IMG/VR virus record: IMGVR_UViG_3300020442_002389 | Span: 1 to 21,725 of that record | Length of the DNA: 21,725 bases | Origin: a virus | Reading direction: 5' to 3' (one strand) | Shown: positions 1 through 10,471 of the stretch, one piece after another | Layout of the letters: the number at the start of each line of letters is the position of its first letter | Position numbering within the stretch: position 1 is the stretch's first letter | The notes under the pieces: generated by a model | The model's input: only the letters and a program-made list of their open reading frames with translations | What the model was told of the DNA's origin: nothing | The model's database searches: none | Translations under genes and position numbers: made by a program

Positions 1-3000
1 ACTTGGGATATGTCAAATCTCTATGTCACTGGCGCTCATGTTGCTGGTGAAGAGACTCAAACAGTCCAAGCATTTGAATATGCTAGAGACCTGATGGTTC
101 AGGCAATGAGAAATGAGGTTATCCTTCCTGTAGGATCTCATGGTATTGCTCAATCATTTGATAATACTATCACTCAGAATTTAGCTACGCCAGTTGACAA
201 TAAGTCTGCTGATGCACGTAACCTAATTCTTGCTAATAAAAACTTCATTGCCGAAGTTGCATTTGGAAGAATGCGTGATGCATATCCTACATTTGCAGTT
301 CCAACTGGTAATAACCAAGACTGCATTGACGATATCAAAGATGTCATTGAAGTAGTTTCTCACAACCTTGCCTTTGGTGGTAATGATCGTGTTTGGGATG
401 CAGCAAATCTCTATGTCACTGGTGCTCATGTTGCTGGTGAAGAGGCACAAACCAATGCTGCTATGAACTATGCTAAGGATATCATGGCTCAGGTCATGAG
501 AAACGAGGTTGTAAATGACGGTGGTCATACTTCTATTCCACAGCAATTTGATCAAACAATTACTGTAGATAGCGGATCTCCTAAATGTGCTGCTCAGGAG
601 ACTACTCTGAGCACTCTCATGACTATCTTGACGAATGCTATTGCAGCACCAAACTTACATTATAATGTAACTAGAACTTCTTCTAATGGTCCTTGTGAAG
701 ATGTAAAATCTACTATTAATACTCTCACTGCAATTGCAACTAGCGCAATTCTTAATCCAGCTACATTGGGCGGTGTAACAAGATCTAGATCAGTTGGTTC
801 TTGTGAGGATGTAAGAGCAACTATTAACACACTGTTCCAGTTAGTACAGAACGCTGTTCTTACTCCAACCTCACTATCTTCAGTTCTCAGAACTGTATCT
901 AATGGATCCTGTCAGAATGTTGCATCTGCAATTACAACCCTATGGGATATTGTAACTAACACCATTGCTAATCCTGGATACCTTCAGGGTATTGATAGAG
1001 TTGAATCGCCACTGGGACTTGCATTTGGACCATCTGTAAATGCAAACGCAACCACTACTAATTCCTACCTCTATTTCACACTAGATGCTGGAGTATACAC
1101 TAGTGAGTTTACTCCAATTGTTGATGACACTATTACTCAGCATACATCATATCCTGAGTGTGCTGATCAGGCATCTGCTATCCGACAGTACTTCACTAAT
1201 ATCTCAACTATCATCCAGACAGGTTTGAACACTGTTCCTAGAGTTGAACCTACTCAACTTACTACGGAACTTGCTTCTAGAGCAACTGTTTGGACACTGA
1301 GAACTGGTTCAGGATCTAACCCACATAACCTAGAGACTGGTACTCCAGTAAGATTGGTTCCACGTCCTCGTTACGATACGATTACCAATCAGTACGTTGA
1401 TGTAGATAAGAGAAAGGTTAGACTTCCAAATGGATTTGAAACTAACGAGAAGTATTATGTAATTGCACCTGCAAGAAAAACAAAACCTGCATCGTATGAA
1501 GGAACATCAATATTTGATGGTACTGATCAAACTAAGATCATGCTTGCAAGCAGCAAAGAGAATGCTGCAGCAGGTATCTACATTCACTCAGCTGAAGTAG
1601 AAGGTATTGATCCAGATATTGAAATTGATGTCTATCAGTTTGTTCTTGATGATCGTTATGATCTACACCAGTATGCTTGTACACTTGAAGTATCCAGCAA
1701 TACTCAAATTCGTACTGATGTACCTCATATCTTTGATATTCCATTCGCTGATATTTCTGGTCACCAAGTATTCTTCAGACCAAATGAAGGCGGTAGCGTT
1801 CCTCTTGTAGGTTCAAACTATGCAGGAGATCCTACTGTTGGAGATGCAAATGGTAGAATTCGTGGAGACAGATTCTTCTGGGCAAGATATCAGACTGAGA
1901 AGACTTTCACTATTCACGCTTCTAAAGCAGATGCAATTGCTGACATCAATGCTATTACGTTCCAGACTGGTTCGTATGACTTCTCTGTATTCGCAGACAA
2001 GCGTGAATCTCCTGTAAGATATGATCCATCATATCAGAACCCAGGCACAACACCTACCATCTATGGTAAGTGGTACATGCAGTGTGAGGATCATTCTTCT
2101 AACAATCTTGATCCTGACTACGAATATAATATTCTCACTAGATTGCATGAGAATACTTACAGCGACCTCTCTGGTCAAGATAAGACCAATGACTCCTGGT
2201 TTGAAAGAATTAAGGATGAAAGAGACAAGGAAGATCGTATCTATCGTTTACGTTACGTTATCCCTGACTATCTACAGGCAGTTCGTGATCCTATTAATGG
2301 TTTCTCCATTAAGATCCGTAAGGACGAGACTAGAAAACTTCTACCACAGAAACTCGTACTTAAGCCTGTATCTGGTTCAGTAACAAAGGCGAGATTCTTT
2401 AACCCAGTTCAGGCAAATGAAGTCATTGGTTATACTAAGGATGATTTCATTAACTTCAGTCTGAATGAAGAGAATGCATATGATCCATACAAGAGAGATA
2501 TTGTAGGAACTACCAACTATGCTAAGAGCATTGAGACTTCTAACTATGTCTCAATGACTATTCAGTCAGGTAGATACTTTACTGAGCAGGGTAGTGGCGA
2601 TGAACTTTTAGAACTTACTGTATTTGATCTTGGCATTAAGAACGTTGGATTGCTTAATGAGACGTTTACTACTGTTAAAGTAACTGCACCTCAGGGTGGA
2701 AACTTTGTTGCTAATAAGACTCAATCTAACGCAACTAACAGAATTGAATGGTTCGGAAATTCTTCTGGATATGGATTTGTACATGCTGTATTGAATGTAC
2801 CTAACACTAGTGAATGGTATATTATTATCAAGGGTGTATCTGGTAAGATTAATTACTCTCAATTTGAGAACATCAGATTTACTCAAGGTGCTACATTTGC
2901 CGATCTACTAACTGATGAAGATTTTGGTAAATCACTATACATCAAGGACCTAATTGCAAAAAATTATCCTGAGTATTATTACCGTCAAAACGGCGCACCT

Positions 3001-6000
3001 GTTTATACTATCACTCCTGGTGATATTATCACTGACGATGACAATGTACAGTTCTACGTTGCATCTGTTGAAGATACTGGTGAACTTGATGATACATTCT
3101 ACATCTTTGATGTTGAAGAGATTCAGCGTCGTATCTACGGTCAGCAAGATGGTATCTATTACCTAACTGCTGTTCGTGGTAACATCTCACCATTCCCAAC
3201 TGGTGCTGGTAACCAGGGTAACTTCAGAAACATGAAGTTCTCTCAACCAATCAGCAAACTATATCCACTCAACTATAAGAATGATCCTCTCTGGTATAAG
3301 CAGTTAGATGCCTCTGCAGTTGATGCTCCTGCAACATATTCTGCTGCAGATAACTACACTCATGGTCTTGTAAGAGTTAACGACTTCAAGGGTTCAATGA
3401 CCCGTGAAGCAATGCTTGATTTTACACATCAGCCTGCACTATCTGACAACACTTATACTCAAGTCAGCAGCACCGAAGATAATAGACTTAGAGCACAGAA
3501 GGGTAACGCAACTTCTGGTTCTGAAGATCGTTTGATTCCTATTGCTGGTGACAGCAAGGTTATGTCCGATATGCGTCTCTACGTTGAATTACGTAGACCA
3601 TCTATCGCTCGTGCTGGTAACCACACGTTTGAATACCTTGGTTTCGGTCCTGGTAACTACTCCACTGGTCTACCTGCTAGACAGGAGATTGTTCTCACCC
3701 CAACTCAAGACTTCTATGCACAGTCTAAGAAGCAAGACGGTGGTCTCGTATTCTACACGGGTCTAAACTCCAACGGTGACCTATACATTGGTAACCGTAA
3801 GATTGATGCTATCACTGGCGAGGAAGAGTTCCTTGAATCTGCTGAGTTGGTTGATTCTGAAGATGATGCAGATGAAATCACTCAACTCGTTACTACGTTT
3901 GAAAATCCTGTAACCTTTAACGAGTATATCACCGTTAATGGTGGTGATCAGCAGGATCAACGTAGCACCTTCAACTCTCCTGTTACCATCAATGTTCTTG
4001 GTAGAGTAAGAGATCCAAATGAAGGATATGCACTACTAGTAATTTCTAATGTATCACCTAGTGATGGTGATGATGCAACTCTTGATAAGACTCAGCAGTT
4101 CCTTAACCAAGATACGTTTGGTGATATTGTAATTGCAAGAAACAGAGTTGCTGCTTCTATCTTCCAGTTCAACCCACGTGGATCAAACGGTGCTGGTCAA
4201 GGATATAAGATTCAGAACCATGTTGTTGGATCTATCGCTTCAAACATCACACCTAACCAGTCTGCACTATACAGCAGCGGACTTGGAACTGCAATTGATT
4301 CATCTCAGAATGTTCTTTATGGAACTAATGCTCCTCTCTCTGGAGATATGCTCCTCAAAGGTAGTGAAGTTGGTGGATCTGGATCTCTTGGTTGGATCTA
4401 TGCTAACTTCTTTGAAGTAGTTCCTGCTGCTAACATTCTCCACTTTACTATGGATGGCAGCACTGTCATTACTATTAGATGGGGCAGCAGTCTAACTAAC
4501 GAGCAAGTTGGTGTAACAAGTGGATCTCAAATTAGAATCTCTAACTTTAGTGATCCTGGATTTAATGGTCTATGGCAGATTGTTGGTAATGGATTTACTC
4601 CTTCTGCTAACACTTGTCAGATTGCTCTCATTGAGAACAGATCTAATGTTAATAATGAGAACCCAAGATTGTGGAGCAGTGAAGTAGCACTTGGTAATGG
4701 TGTAAGACTAGAGTTCTCTAATTCTTCTTGGAAAGAATTCGGTGTTCTCGGTGCTGAGGCAATCAGAACAAATACCAGTGAGATTGGTGATTATAAGTTA
4801 GGTATTAACACAGTTGCTCGTACACATCACGATGCATATCAGACTGCATTTGTTAATGTTGATACTGATCCTCGTGCTAATTTGGACGTTGTTGGTAATC
4901 TATTTGTTAGTGGAACAATTATTCCAGACTATCTTGACTATCCTACTTTTGCATCTAGACCACAAGAATTTACTGATCACGCAGTAATCGTTGGTGGAGA
5001 CAGTGCAACTCCAGATAATGCAGCGACGTTTAGAATTGCGACTACAAATGCTGGTCGTGTTGGTATTAATGTAACTAACAATGAACTAGACAGAGCACTG
5101 GTTGTAGATGGCACATCTAGATTTACTGATGATGCTAAGTTTGAGCATGACATTGAAGTCAATGGTGATGACGGTGTAGTTGCTGAGATTAGAACTTCTC
5201 AAACAACAGGTACATTCAACTTCTTGATGAATGACACCTTTGTTGGTCAACCTGATACAACTGGATTAAGAATTGCTGGTTGGGTTCAGAACATTGAACT
5301 AGGCAATGAGACTATTCTTGAGCAGACAATTGATATCGGTAATAGCAGTTACAATAGTGTTATTAACTTTGGTGCTACTCCTGATACACCTAATTCAAAT
5401 ATTTCTAAGGTAACTGTTGGTGGTGGTTACAATAATAACGAATCACTATCATTCGTTCAGATTGCTACTAAGTCCTTTAAAGTTGCTGGTGATTTCCAAC
5501 TCGGAACTAGAAGATTCCTTGAAGATACTGTCAACCTTTCCTCTACAGCAGGAACTGTTAACTTCTTCGCTGGAAACAGTAATACTAACACTCTAAACTT
5601 TGCTACTAATGCATCCACGATCACAATTGCTGGTCAGGGTGGTACTACAAGAATTAGAAACAAACTAGAGGTTGATGCATCTGCAAGATTTAATTCTAAT
5701 ATCACCCTTTGTGGTGGATTTGCATCGTTCCAGTTTACTGCATACAGAGGAAGATCTGGTTCTAACGAAGTTGAACATGCATCTGGAGATCTTGGAAACA
5801 ATCTCTTCAATCAGAACGTTGACATCATTACTGTTGACAGAAAGATTATTAGTGATACTGAGTACACTTCAATTGATGCTGCTGGTTCTGGTAACTGGGG
5901 TGGTATTTCTTATCAGCAAGCACTCACCAACATCGGTGGTAATCCTCAGATTGAACCACAAAATCTCCCAGCACTAACTGGTAATCAATATTACTTACCA

Positions 6001-9000
6001 CTAAGTCATAGTCCAGTTGATGCTGATGGAAATCCTCATTTTGTTGAGAATGATTATCTCTTAATTGATAGTCCTGAAGGCACTGGTAACTTCCTAGAGC
6101 AGCATAACTTTGGTGGTGACTCTGTTACTACCGATGCTACTCAGATTTCATTCATTCAAGAGTGGGCAGGTGGTGTTGATATCAGTGCATCTGGTGCTGG
6201 AACTGGAATGAGCAGTGGATTTGCAACAAACCAAAACTATCTCCACTTCCATACTTCCAGTAACCAAACTCAATATGGTCCAAGATATGTAACTTTTGCT
6301 CCTGTTGATGCGTCCTTCTATGGAGGACTCGGTGCAATTTCTAGAATAGATTTCTTCGCTCATGTTGGTAATAATCAAAATGGTGGTGAACTTCCTGATG
6401 CAATCAATGAGCATCTAGAGTTACGTTTCTCTGTTGATAACGGTCAAACATTCACTAAGATCGGTAATATTACTGAAACAAATCCTTATTCTGATACAGA
6501 TCTTGCTTCATGGCCATCGTTTGTTGAATGGATAGATCAAAGTGCAAACTATGCGAAATTCAGTGTTGACGTTCCAGTTCAGGCTCAGCAAGCTAATTGC
6601 ATGTTCCAGATCTACCAACCTGTTATTAGTGGACCACCATATGATAATGTTGGTTTTACTAAGGTTGAGTATTATTCTGGTTCTTCATTCACTGTTGATA
6701 CCCACGTTGAATTTGTAAAAGTTATTTCTACACCAAGAATTGCTGAAGAACCATATTATATCGTTGTTGAGAGAGAACCATTCGGTACTTTCACAGGTGT
6801 CAGAAATGATCATCCAGACGGAACACCAATCTATAAGGTAAATGTTCAGTTTGACGCTACTTGGATCAATCAGAATATTGACAATGTAGGAATCATTGAA
6901 AATGTATATCTTGCTGAATTTGGTGGATCAATCAATACCGATGATTATGTAATTATCAGCAGAGATTCTACCGCACCTAATGTTGAACCAGTTGTATATG
7001 ATCGTGGTGAGGTCTTTAAGGTTAATGAACCAATTGATCTAGTACCTAAGTTCTTTACAATCTCTTCTAACTGTGACACTGGAGATGATGTATTTGTTAT
7101 TGATTCTACTACAGGTGATACCACTATTGAAGGTGATGTAATCATCAATAACGGTCTTACAATCAATGGTGGTTGCGAGACAACTATTAAGGGTGTTATT
7201 ACTGGTAATACTTCACCAACATTTAACGGTGTAGCAACTAACATTATTACTGCCATCAGTGATATTGACATTGCTAAGGTTGCTATTGGAGACAATATCA
7301 AACTTGAACCTACTCAGACTGGATTAGATATAGAACTGTACAATAATCCAAAGATTATTGCGATTGATTTTGCTACAGATAACAATACAATCACAATGTC
7401 TGCTTATGCAGAGACAAATGCAGTCATTAGTTCAGTTCAATTTGTAGTTTATAACAATGAAGAATTTACCATCACAAATGGTAAAGGTCAGAATACACTA
7501 CATCATGATACTTGCACAGCTGCAACTGAAATTGGTAATCAGTTTAGAAGACTAGATGTTTCTAGAGTTCTTCCTGATTTACAATCTAGTGGCGATACAG
7601 TAAATCAATATGTTGATCAAAACATTAGAATTTATTCCTATTGGGCAGATCCTCGCACTATCAACCCAGGTGGACCTATAACCACTCTAACTTCAACTGC
7701 ATCAACTGGTGCTGTTGCTGGCAGCGTTTATCTACAAGTTGCTGAACTAGGAACAGGAACTGGAGCATTTGCTGTTGATGACTTAGTAATTGTTGGTAAG
7801 ACCGCTGATGTTGTTTCAAATGGTCTCCAAGGAAATGAGTGGGAGGTAATGAAGATTGTTGAGGTTGATGAAGTAGGTAAGGTTCTAAGATGTCTTCCTG
7901 CACAAGAATCAACCACTGCACTTGCTTTAGCAACATATCAAGCAACTACCACTACTGTTGTTAGAATCCTGAAGCACCCAGAGACAGCAACTCTAAAAGA
8001 TATTCAGAGCAGAACTCGTCCTAACTTTGGAGCTTTTGTATCCATTATCCTAGACAATGGTCATATCGCGCAACAAAAACTTGATTATTCAAACTTCTTG
8101 CGCTTCCATGATGTTGCTGGTGTAATTGATGATGCTTGGTTCTTCGTTAACGGTGGACTACGTGGCAAGTATCACACTGCTGTAATGAATGAGGAGATCC
8201 AGGTAGGCGTTAATCCATACAGAACTGGTGACCTAACACTCAACAATAATCTGTACTTACTTGGTGGCGGAATTAGCGTTAGAGACTCTGTAAACAAAAC
8301 TCAGATTCTTTCAGTTGATAATGATGATGGTCACGCAGATCACTCTGGTTCTATCTACTTTGATGCTGGTGTTGTTGGTAGAGGTGATATTAAACTCTAC
8401 TCAACTTCCTGCCCAGAAAACGTACTGCAAGCATCTTGTGATGTAACATTCCAAATTGATATCTTTGGTAATGGTATTGTTGGTAATACCTTAACAGTCC
8501 GTGGTCTTGCTAGTGAAACTCCAACCAAGACCGCTCAACTTGATATCACAAACTTGGGTCCAAATGGTGTTAACTCCTTCACTGTTAATAGAGACCAGTC
8601 AATTGATGCATTTGGATATGAAAACTTCTACACATCAAGTGGTGGTAGACATTCAAGATACGTTGCAAGTGGATCTGATGATGCTGCTAAGTTCTTAGTT
8701 CCAAACGTTCAATACTTTGCAAACGTCAATCCTGGTGATAATTTAATCTTGTACTTACCAGATAATCCACAGACTGGAGATACTGTATCTGTCATTGATG
8801 TCGGTGGAAATCTAACTTATGATACATCTCTTGTAATGAGAGCACAAGGAGTTGGTACAAGAGTTCAGGGTGATGGAACTGGAACTACAATTGGCATTGG
8901 TGGAACTACACCATACAGTGCGGGTGAGTTGATTGTTCAAACACCAAACGCTGGATTCACCCTTGTATACTTGGGTGGAACTGATTCTAACGGTACAATT

Positions 9001-9042
9001 GTTTCGTCTGCAGTACAGGGTTGGTGGCTCAAGGAGGTCTGA
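1..9042 (+). CDS. Giant virion structural / tail-fibre-like protein (5' end outside window)
   Basis: At least 3013 residues, still open at base 1. The Met codon at 10 is not a convincing start, because the Trp-Asp before it is part of a repeat that recurs intact 130 residues later (WDxxNLYVTGAHVAGEE at 4 and at 394). From 586 come four 36-residue repeats, each starting with Cys. At about 2191-2370 is a charged stretch (DSWFERIKDER...YRLRYVIPDYL...LLPQK) that I recall from large cyanophage structural proteins. Fibre-like strands follow (NPVTFNEYITVNGG near 3904; GRVGIN...LVVDGTSRFT near 5053-5127). A jelly-roll-like module with GNNQNGGELP lies at 6367-6396. The end (about 8692-9039) has the GDTVSVIDVGGN and GWWLKEV signatures common at the ends of T4-like marine phage virion proteins. 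No signal peptide or membrane segment is visible. A role in the tail, baseplate or fibre is inferred, and the exact position in the virion is unknown. Confidence 0.9.
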   Translation, partial: TWDMSNLYVTGAHVAGEETQTVQAFEYARDLMVQAMRNEVILPVGSHGIAQSFDNTITQNLATPVDNKSADARNLILANKNFIAEVAFGRMRDAYPTFAVPTGNNQDCIDDIKDVIEVVSHNLAFGGNDRVWDAANLYVTGAHVAGEEAQTNAAMNYAKDIMAQVMRNEVVNDGGHTSIPQQFDQTITVDSGSPKCAAQETTLSTLMTILTNAIAAPNLHYNVTRTSSNGPCEDVKSTINTLTAIATSAILNPATLGGVTRSRSVGSCEDVRATINTLFQLVQNAVLTPTSLSSVLRTVSNGSCQNVASAITTLWDIVTNTIANPGYLQGIDRVESPLGLAFGPSVNANATTTNSYLYFTLDAGVYTSEFTPIVDDTITQHTSYPECADQASAIRQYFTNISTIIQTGLNTVPRVEPTQLTTELASRATVWTLRTGSGSNPHNLETGTPVRLVPRPRYDTITNQYVDVDKRKVRLPNGFETNEKYYVIAPARKTKPASYEGTSIFDGTDQTKIMLASSKENAAAGIYIHSAEVEGIDPDIEIDVYQFVLDDRYDLHQYACTLEVSSNTQIRTDVPHIFDIPFADISGHQVFFRPNEGGSVPLVGSNYAGDPTVGDANGRIRGDRFFWARYQTEKTFTIHASKADAIADINAITFQTGSYDFSVFADKRESPVRYDPSYQNPGTTPTIYGKWYMQCEDHSSNNLDPDYEYNILTRLHENTYSDLSGQDKTNDSWFERIKDERDKEDRIYRLRYVIPDYLQAVRDPINGFSIKIRKDETRKLLPQKLVLKPVSGSVTKARFFNPVQANEVIGYTKDDFINFSLNEENAYDPYKRDIVGTTNYAKSIETSNYVSMTIQSGRYFTEQGSGDELLELTVFDLGIKNVGLLNETFTTVKVTAPQGGNFVANKTQSNATNRIEWFGNSSGYGFVHAVLNVPNTSEWYIIIKGVSGKINYSQFENIRFTQGATFADLLTDEDFGKSLYIKDLIAKNYPEYYYRQNGAPVYTITPGDIITDDDNVQFYVASVEDTGELDDTFYIFDVEEIQRRIYGQQDGIYYLTAVRGNISPFPTGAGNQGNFRNMKFSQPISKLYPLNYKNDPLWYKQLDASAVDAPATYSAADNYTHGLVRVNDFKGSMTREAMLDFTHQPALSDNTYTQVSSTEDNRLRAQKGNATSGSEDRLIPIAGDSKVMSDMRLYVELRRPSIARAGNHTFEYLGFGPGNYSTGLPARQEIVLTPTQDFYAQSKKQDGGLVFYTGLNSNGDLYIGNRKIDAITGEEEFLESAELVDSEDDADEITQLVTTFENPVTFNEYITVNGGDQQDQRSTFNSPVTINVLGRVRDPNEGYALLVISNVSPSDGDDATLDKTQQFLNQDTFGDIVIARNRVAASIFQFNPRGSNGAGQGYKIQNHVVGSIASNITPNQSALYSSGLGTAIDSSQNVLYGTNAPLSGDMLLKGSEVGGSGSLGWIYANFFEVVPAANILHFTMDGSTVITIRWGSSLTNEQVGVTSGSQIRISNFSDPGFNGLWQIVGNGFTPSANTCQIALIENRSNVNNENPRLWSSEVALGNGVRLEFSNSSWKEFGVLGAEAIRTNTSEIGDYKLGINTVARTHHDAYQTAFVNVDTDPRANLDVVGNLFVSGTIIPDYLDYPTFASRPQEFTDHAVIVGGDSATPDNAATFRIATTNAGRVGINVTNNELDRALVVDGTSRFTDDAKFEHDIEVNGDDGVVAEIRTSQTTGTFNFLMNDTFVGQPDTTGLRIAGWVQNIELGNETILEQTIDIGNSSYNSVINFGATPDTPNSNISKVTVGGGYNNNESLSFVQIATKSFKVAGDFQLGTRRFLEDTVNLSSTAGTVNFFAGNSNTNTLNFATNASTITIAGQGGTTRIRNKLEVDASARFNSNITLCGGFASFQFTAYRGRSGSNEVEHASGDLGNNLFNQNVDIITVDRKIISDTEYTSIDAAGSGNWGGISYQQALTNIGGNPQIEPQNLPALTGNQYYLPLSHSPVDADGNPHFVENDYLLIDSPEGTGNFLEQHNFGGDSVTTDATQISFIQEWAGGVDISASGAGTGMSSGFATNQNYLHFHTSSNQTQYGPRYVTFAPVDASFYGGLGAISRIDFFAHVGNNQNGGELPDAINEHLELRFSVDNGQTFTKIGNITETNPYSDTDLASWPSFVEWIDQSANYAKFSVDVPVQAQQANCMFQIYQPVISGPPYDNVGFTKVEYYSGSSFTVDTHVEFVKVISTPRIAEEPYYIVVEREPFGTFTGVRNDHPDGTPIYKVNVQFDATWINQNIDNVGIIENVYLAEFGGSINTDDYVIISRDSTAPNVEPVVYDRGEVFKVNEPIDLVPKFFTISSNCDTGDDVFVIDSTTGDTTIEGDVIINNGLTINGGCETTIKGVITGNTSPTFNGVATNIITAISDIDIAKVAIGDNIKLEPTQTGLDIELYNNPKIIAIDFATDNNTITMSAYAETNAVISSVQFVVYNNEEFTITNGKGQNTLHHDTCTAATEIGNQFRRLDVSRVLPDLQSSGDTVNQYVDQNIRIYSYWADPRTINPGGPITTLTSTASTGAVAGSVYLQVAELGTGTGAFAVDDLVIVGKTADVVSNGLQGNEWEVMKIVEVDEVGKVLRCLPAQESTTALALATYQATTTTVVRILKHPETATLKDIQSRTRPNFGAFVSIILDNGHIAQQKLDYSNFLRFHDVAGVIDDAWFFVNGGLRGKYHTAVMNEEIQVGVNPYRTGDLTLNNNLYLLGGGISVRDSVNKTQILSVDNDDGHADHSGSIYFDAGVVGRGDIKLYSTSCPENVLQASCDVTFQIDIFGNGIVGNTLTVRGLASETPTKTAQLDITNLGPNGVNSFTVNRDQSIDAFGYENFYTSSGGRHSRYVASGSDDAAKFLVPNVQYFANVNPGDNLILYLPDNPQTGDTVSVIDVGGNLTYDTSLVMRAQGVGTRVQGDGTGTTIGIGGTTPYSAGELIVQTPNAGFTLVYLGGTDSNGTIVSSAVQGWWLKEV
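4..513 (+). repeat. Direct repeat pair, 390-nt period, in giant structural gene
   Basis: Copy A spans about 4-123 and copy B about 394-513. They are very similar in DNA and protein: both encode WD-x-x-NLYVTGAHVAGEE, then a helix ending MRNEV. The identical DNA includes a 19-base block and a 21-base block separated by one C/T difference. Copy A touches the window edge, so more copies may lie upstream. This is an in-frame segmental duplication within the coding sequence. Confidence 0.9.
586..1017 (+). repeat. Four tandem 36-residue Cys-anchored repeats
   Basis: Cys codons at 586, 694, 802 and 910 are each exactly 108 nt apart. Each begins a unit of the form C-(E/Q)-(D/N)-V-x-x-x-I-x-T-L, followed by a helix, a Pro and a short strand (V-x-R-x-x-S-x-G-x). 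The first unit is the most divergent (CAAQETTLSTLM). Related but non-tandem units start at Cys 322 (DCIDDIKDVIEVV) and Cys 1159 (ECADQASAIRQYF). The constant length without gaps suggests a helical solenoid or a trimeric stalk repeat. Confidence 0.85.
9031..9038 (+). promoter_or_regulatory. Strong Shine-Dalgarno for first collar gene
   Basis: AAGGAGGT lies inside the last codons of the giant structural gene, 7 nt before the ATG at 9046. It is a near-perfect anti-16S match and fixes the start of the 474-aa gene. The two downstream collar genes have no comparable site. Confidence 0.8.
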
Positions 9043-9045
9043 TAG

Positions 9046-10470
9046 ATGGCAAGTTACAATCGTATTAAAACATCTAAAATCGCCCCAATTGGCACTATCA
9101 TGCCATGGGGCGGTGGATCAGCGTCAGGAGAAAATTTGGAAAATGTTCCTCCTGGTTGGATTGTATGTGGAGTATCATCAGCACAATTAAATGCTGCAGA
9201 TTACCCACTACTAGCAAGTATCATGGGTAATACTTATGGACCTTTACCACCTGATGCAAGTTTTGTTACTGGAACTAATTGGGGTATTGTAAATCCTTTT
9301 CCATACAATCCACCTGCTGGTAGAGAAGGACATAATCCAAATAGACATGTTGATACATTTGGTCTTCCAAATCTCAATCAGTTAGCATTAGTTGATATTG
9401 AAGGTGATAGACAATATGATAGTGAACCTGCTAATAGTAGTGCTTTAGATGCTTCAGCATTATTGGTATTAGGAAATACAATAAGTGAAAATGGTACTGA
9501 GGGTGATTTACCTGATGTACTGCAAAGTTCTGATGTTGATCTTATATTTGATCTGGAACCAGCTGGAAACCTTGCAGGAAGAATCACTGGCATTGTCATG
9601 GAAGATCCTATTTACTTTGACACTGTATATGCTTTACCTAGAAAACTAGGTATTGATCATATTGCTGCACACACTCACAGACCAGCATCAGATTCTGAAT
9701 TTGATCAATTTTGGTCTGCTGGAGCTAGTGCTAGTCATGTATTAGAATTCCAACCAGGACGTGCAGAACTTTCTGGTGATGGTGATGGTACAACTTCTGC
9801 CACTGCAATTGGAAGAAGAGGAGATTTTGCTCATAGTTTTAACTCTAATCCAGAGTATAACCTAACTTGGGTTAACCCAGATAATCCAGCAGACACTTTA
9901 GTTCCTGGCATGGATAAGGTTATAGTTGACTTTAAGAAGACACTTTTACCAGATAATTCTCTAGTTAGTCAAAGTAGAACAATTGAAGCAAGATCACCTG
10001 TTCAGCAAGATTATGATGAAGATAACCGTGCAGTTGCAAATGTTCAGGAACCAGCAAACGTCGGAACATTCCCTCCTGCAGGAAGATATTCTGGCAAAAG
10101 AAATTTTTATGCATCTCCTGATATTCCTGCAGTTTATAGGGGTGCTGACATGCCTTCAGTTTATGTACAGGACATTCCATATGATGGAGCAACTACACCA
10201 CAACCTATAAATACTGTTGTATCTAACACTTATACAACTACATTAAACCACGACTATGAGGGTTGGATTGACAGGGGATTGCAATCTCACACCCATGACG
10301 CAATGGAAGTTACCATGTCTAGAGGTAGTCTTTCCGTTCCAACTACAATTTTGGTTAATGATATTTCTACTGGCAGTTCAATTCCCGTGTCTATTGAGAC
10401 TGCATTAAGTATTCAAATGGATATCAACACACCATCTCAAACCGTAATGTATATTATTAGAGCATTCTAA
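9046..10470 (+). CDS. Tail-collar domain protein 1 (short-fibre / receptor-binding type)
   Basis: The 474-aa product starts 3 nt after the giant gene's stop. Residues 14-115 carry the phage tail-collar signature (PF07484 type): PIGTIMPWGG, PPGWIVCG, a YPLLASIMGNTYG core, and FGLPNLN. T4 gp12 and many phage fibres use this fold at the tip. Two His-x-His motifs, HTH at 209-211 and 415-417, resemble the metal-binding HxH of T4 gp12 and gp37. Between the collar and the first motif is an acidic, Ser-rich insert (about 120-175) with no recognised fold. The C-terminus, MYIIRAF, matches the 1849-aa neighbour. The role is inferred to be a baseplate or short-tail-fibre component contacting the host surface. 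The collar assignment is firm, while the gp12 equivalence is uncertain. Confidence 0.9.
   Translation: MASYNRIKTSKIAPIGTIMPWGGGSASGENLENVPPGWIVCGVSSAQLNAADYPLLASIMGNTYGPLPPDASFVTGTNWGIVNPFPYNPPAGREGHNPNRHVDTFGLPNLNQLALVDIEGDRQYDSEPANSSALDASALLVLGNTISENGTEGDLPDVLQSSDVDLIFDLEPAGNLAGRITGIVMEDPIYFDTVYALPRKLGIDHIAAHTHRPASDSEFDQFWSAGASASHVLEFQPGRAELSGDGDGTTSATAIGRRGDFAHSFNSNPEYNLTWVNPDNPADTLVPGMDKVIVDFKKTLLPDNSLVSQSRTIEARSPVQQDYDEDNRAVANVQEPANVGTFPPAGRYSGKRNFYASPDIPAVYRGADMPSVYVQDIPYDGATTPQPINTVVSNTYTTTLNHDYEGWIDRGLQSHTHDAMEVTMSRGSLSVPTTILVNDISTGSSIPVSIETALSIQMDINTPSQTVMYIIRAF
10206..10213 (+). promoter_or_regulatory. Possible internal late promoter octamer TATAAATA
   Basis: This is an exact match to the T4 late promoter core, inside the first collar gene and about 260 nt upstream of the second. 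In AT-rich coding DNA such a match could be chance. It would add late transcription of the second and third collar genes. Confidence 0.25.
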
Positions 10471-10471
10471 C

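Noticed and set aside
586-1017. Regular repeats as a CRISPR array
   Set aside because: The 108-nt period is coding, the units are diverged, and there are no palindromic short repeats or unique spacers.
7676-7945. Open frames on the minus strand across the giant structural gene and the Gly-rich region
   Set aside because: They are shadows of strongly coding + strand sequence. They have biased Leu/Gln or Ser/Thr/Pro composition from Gly and Val codons, no ribosome sites and no protein-like character.
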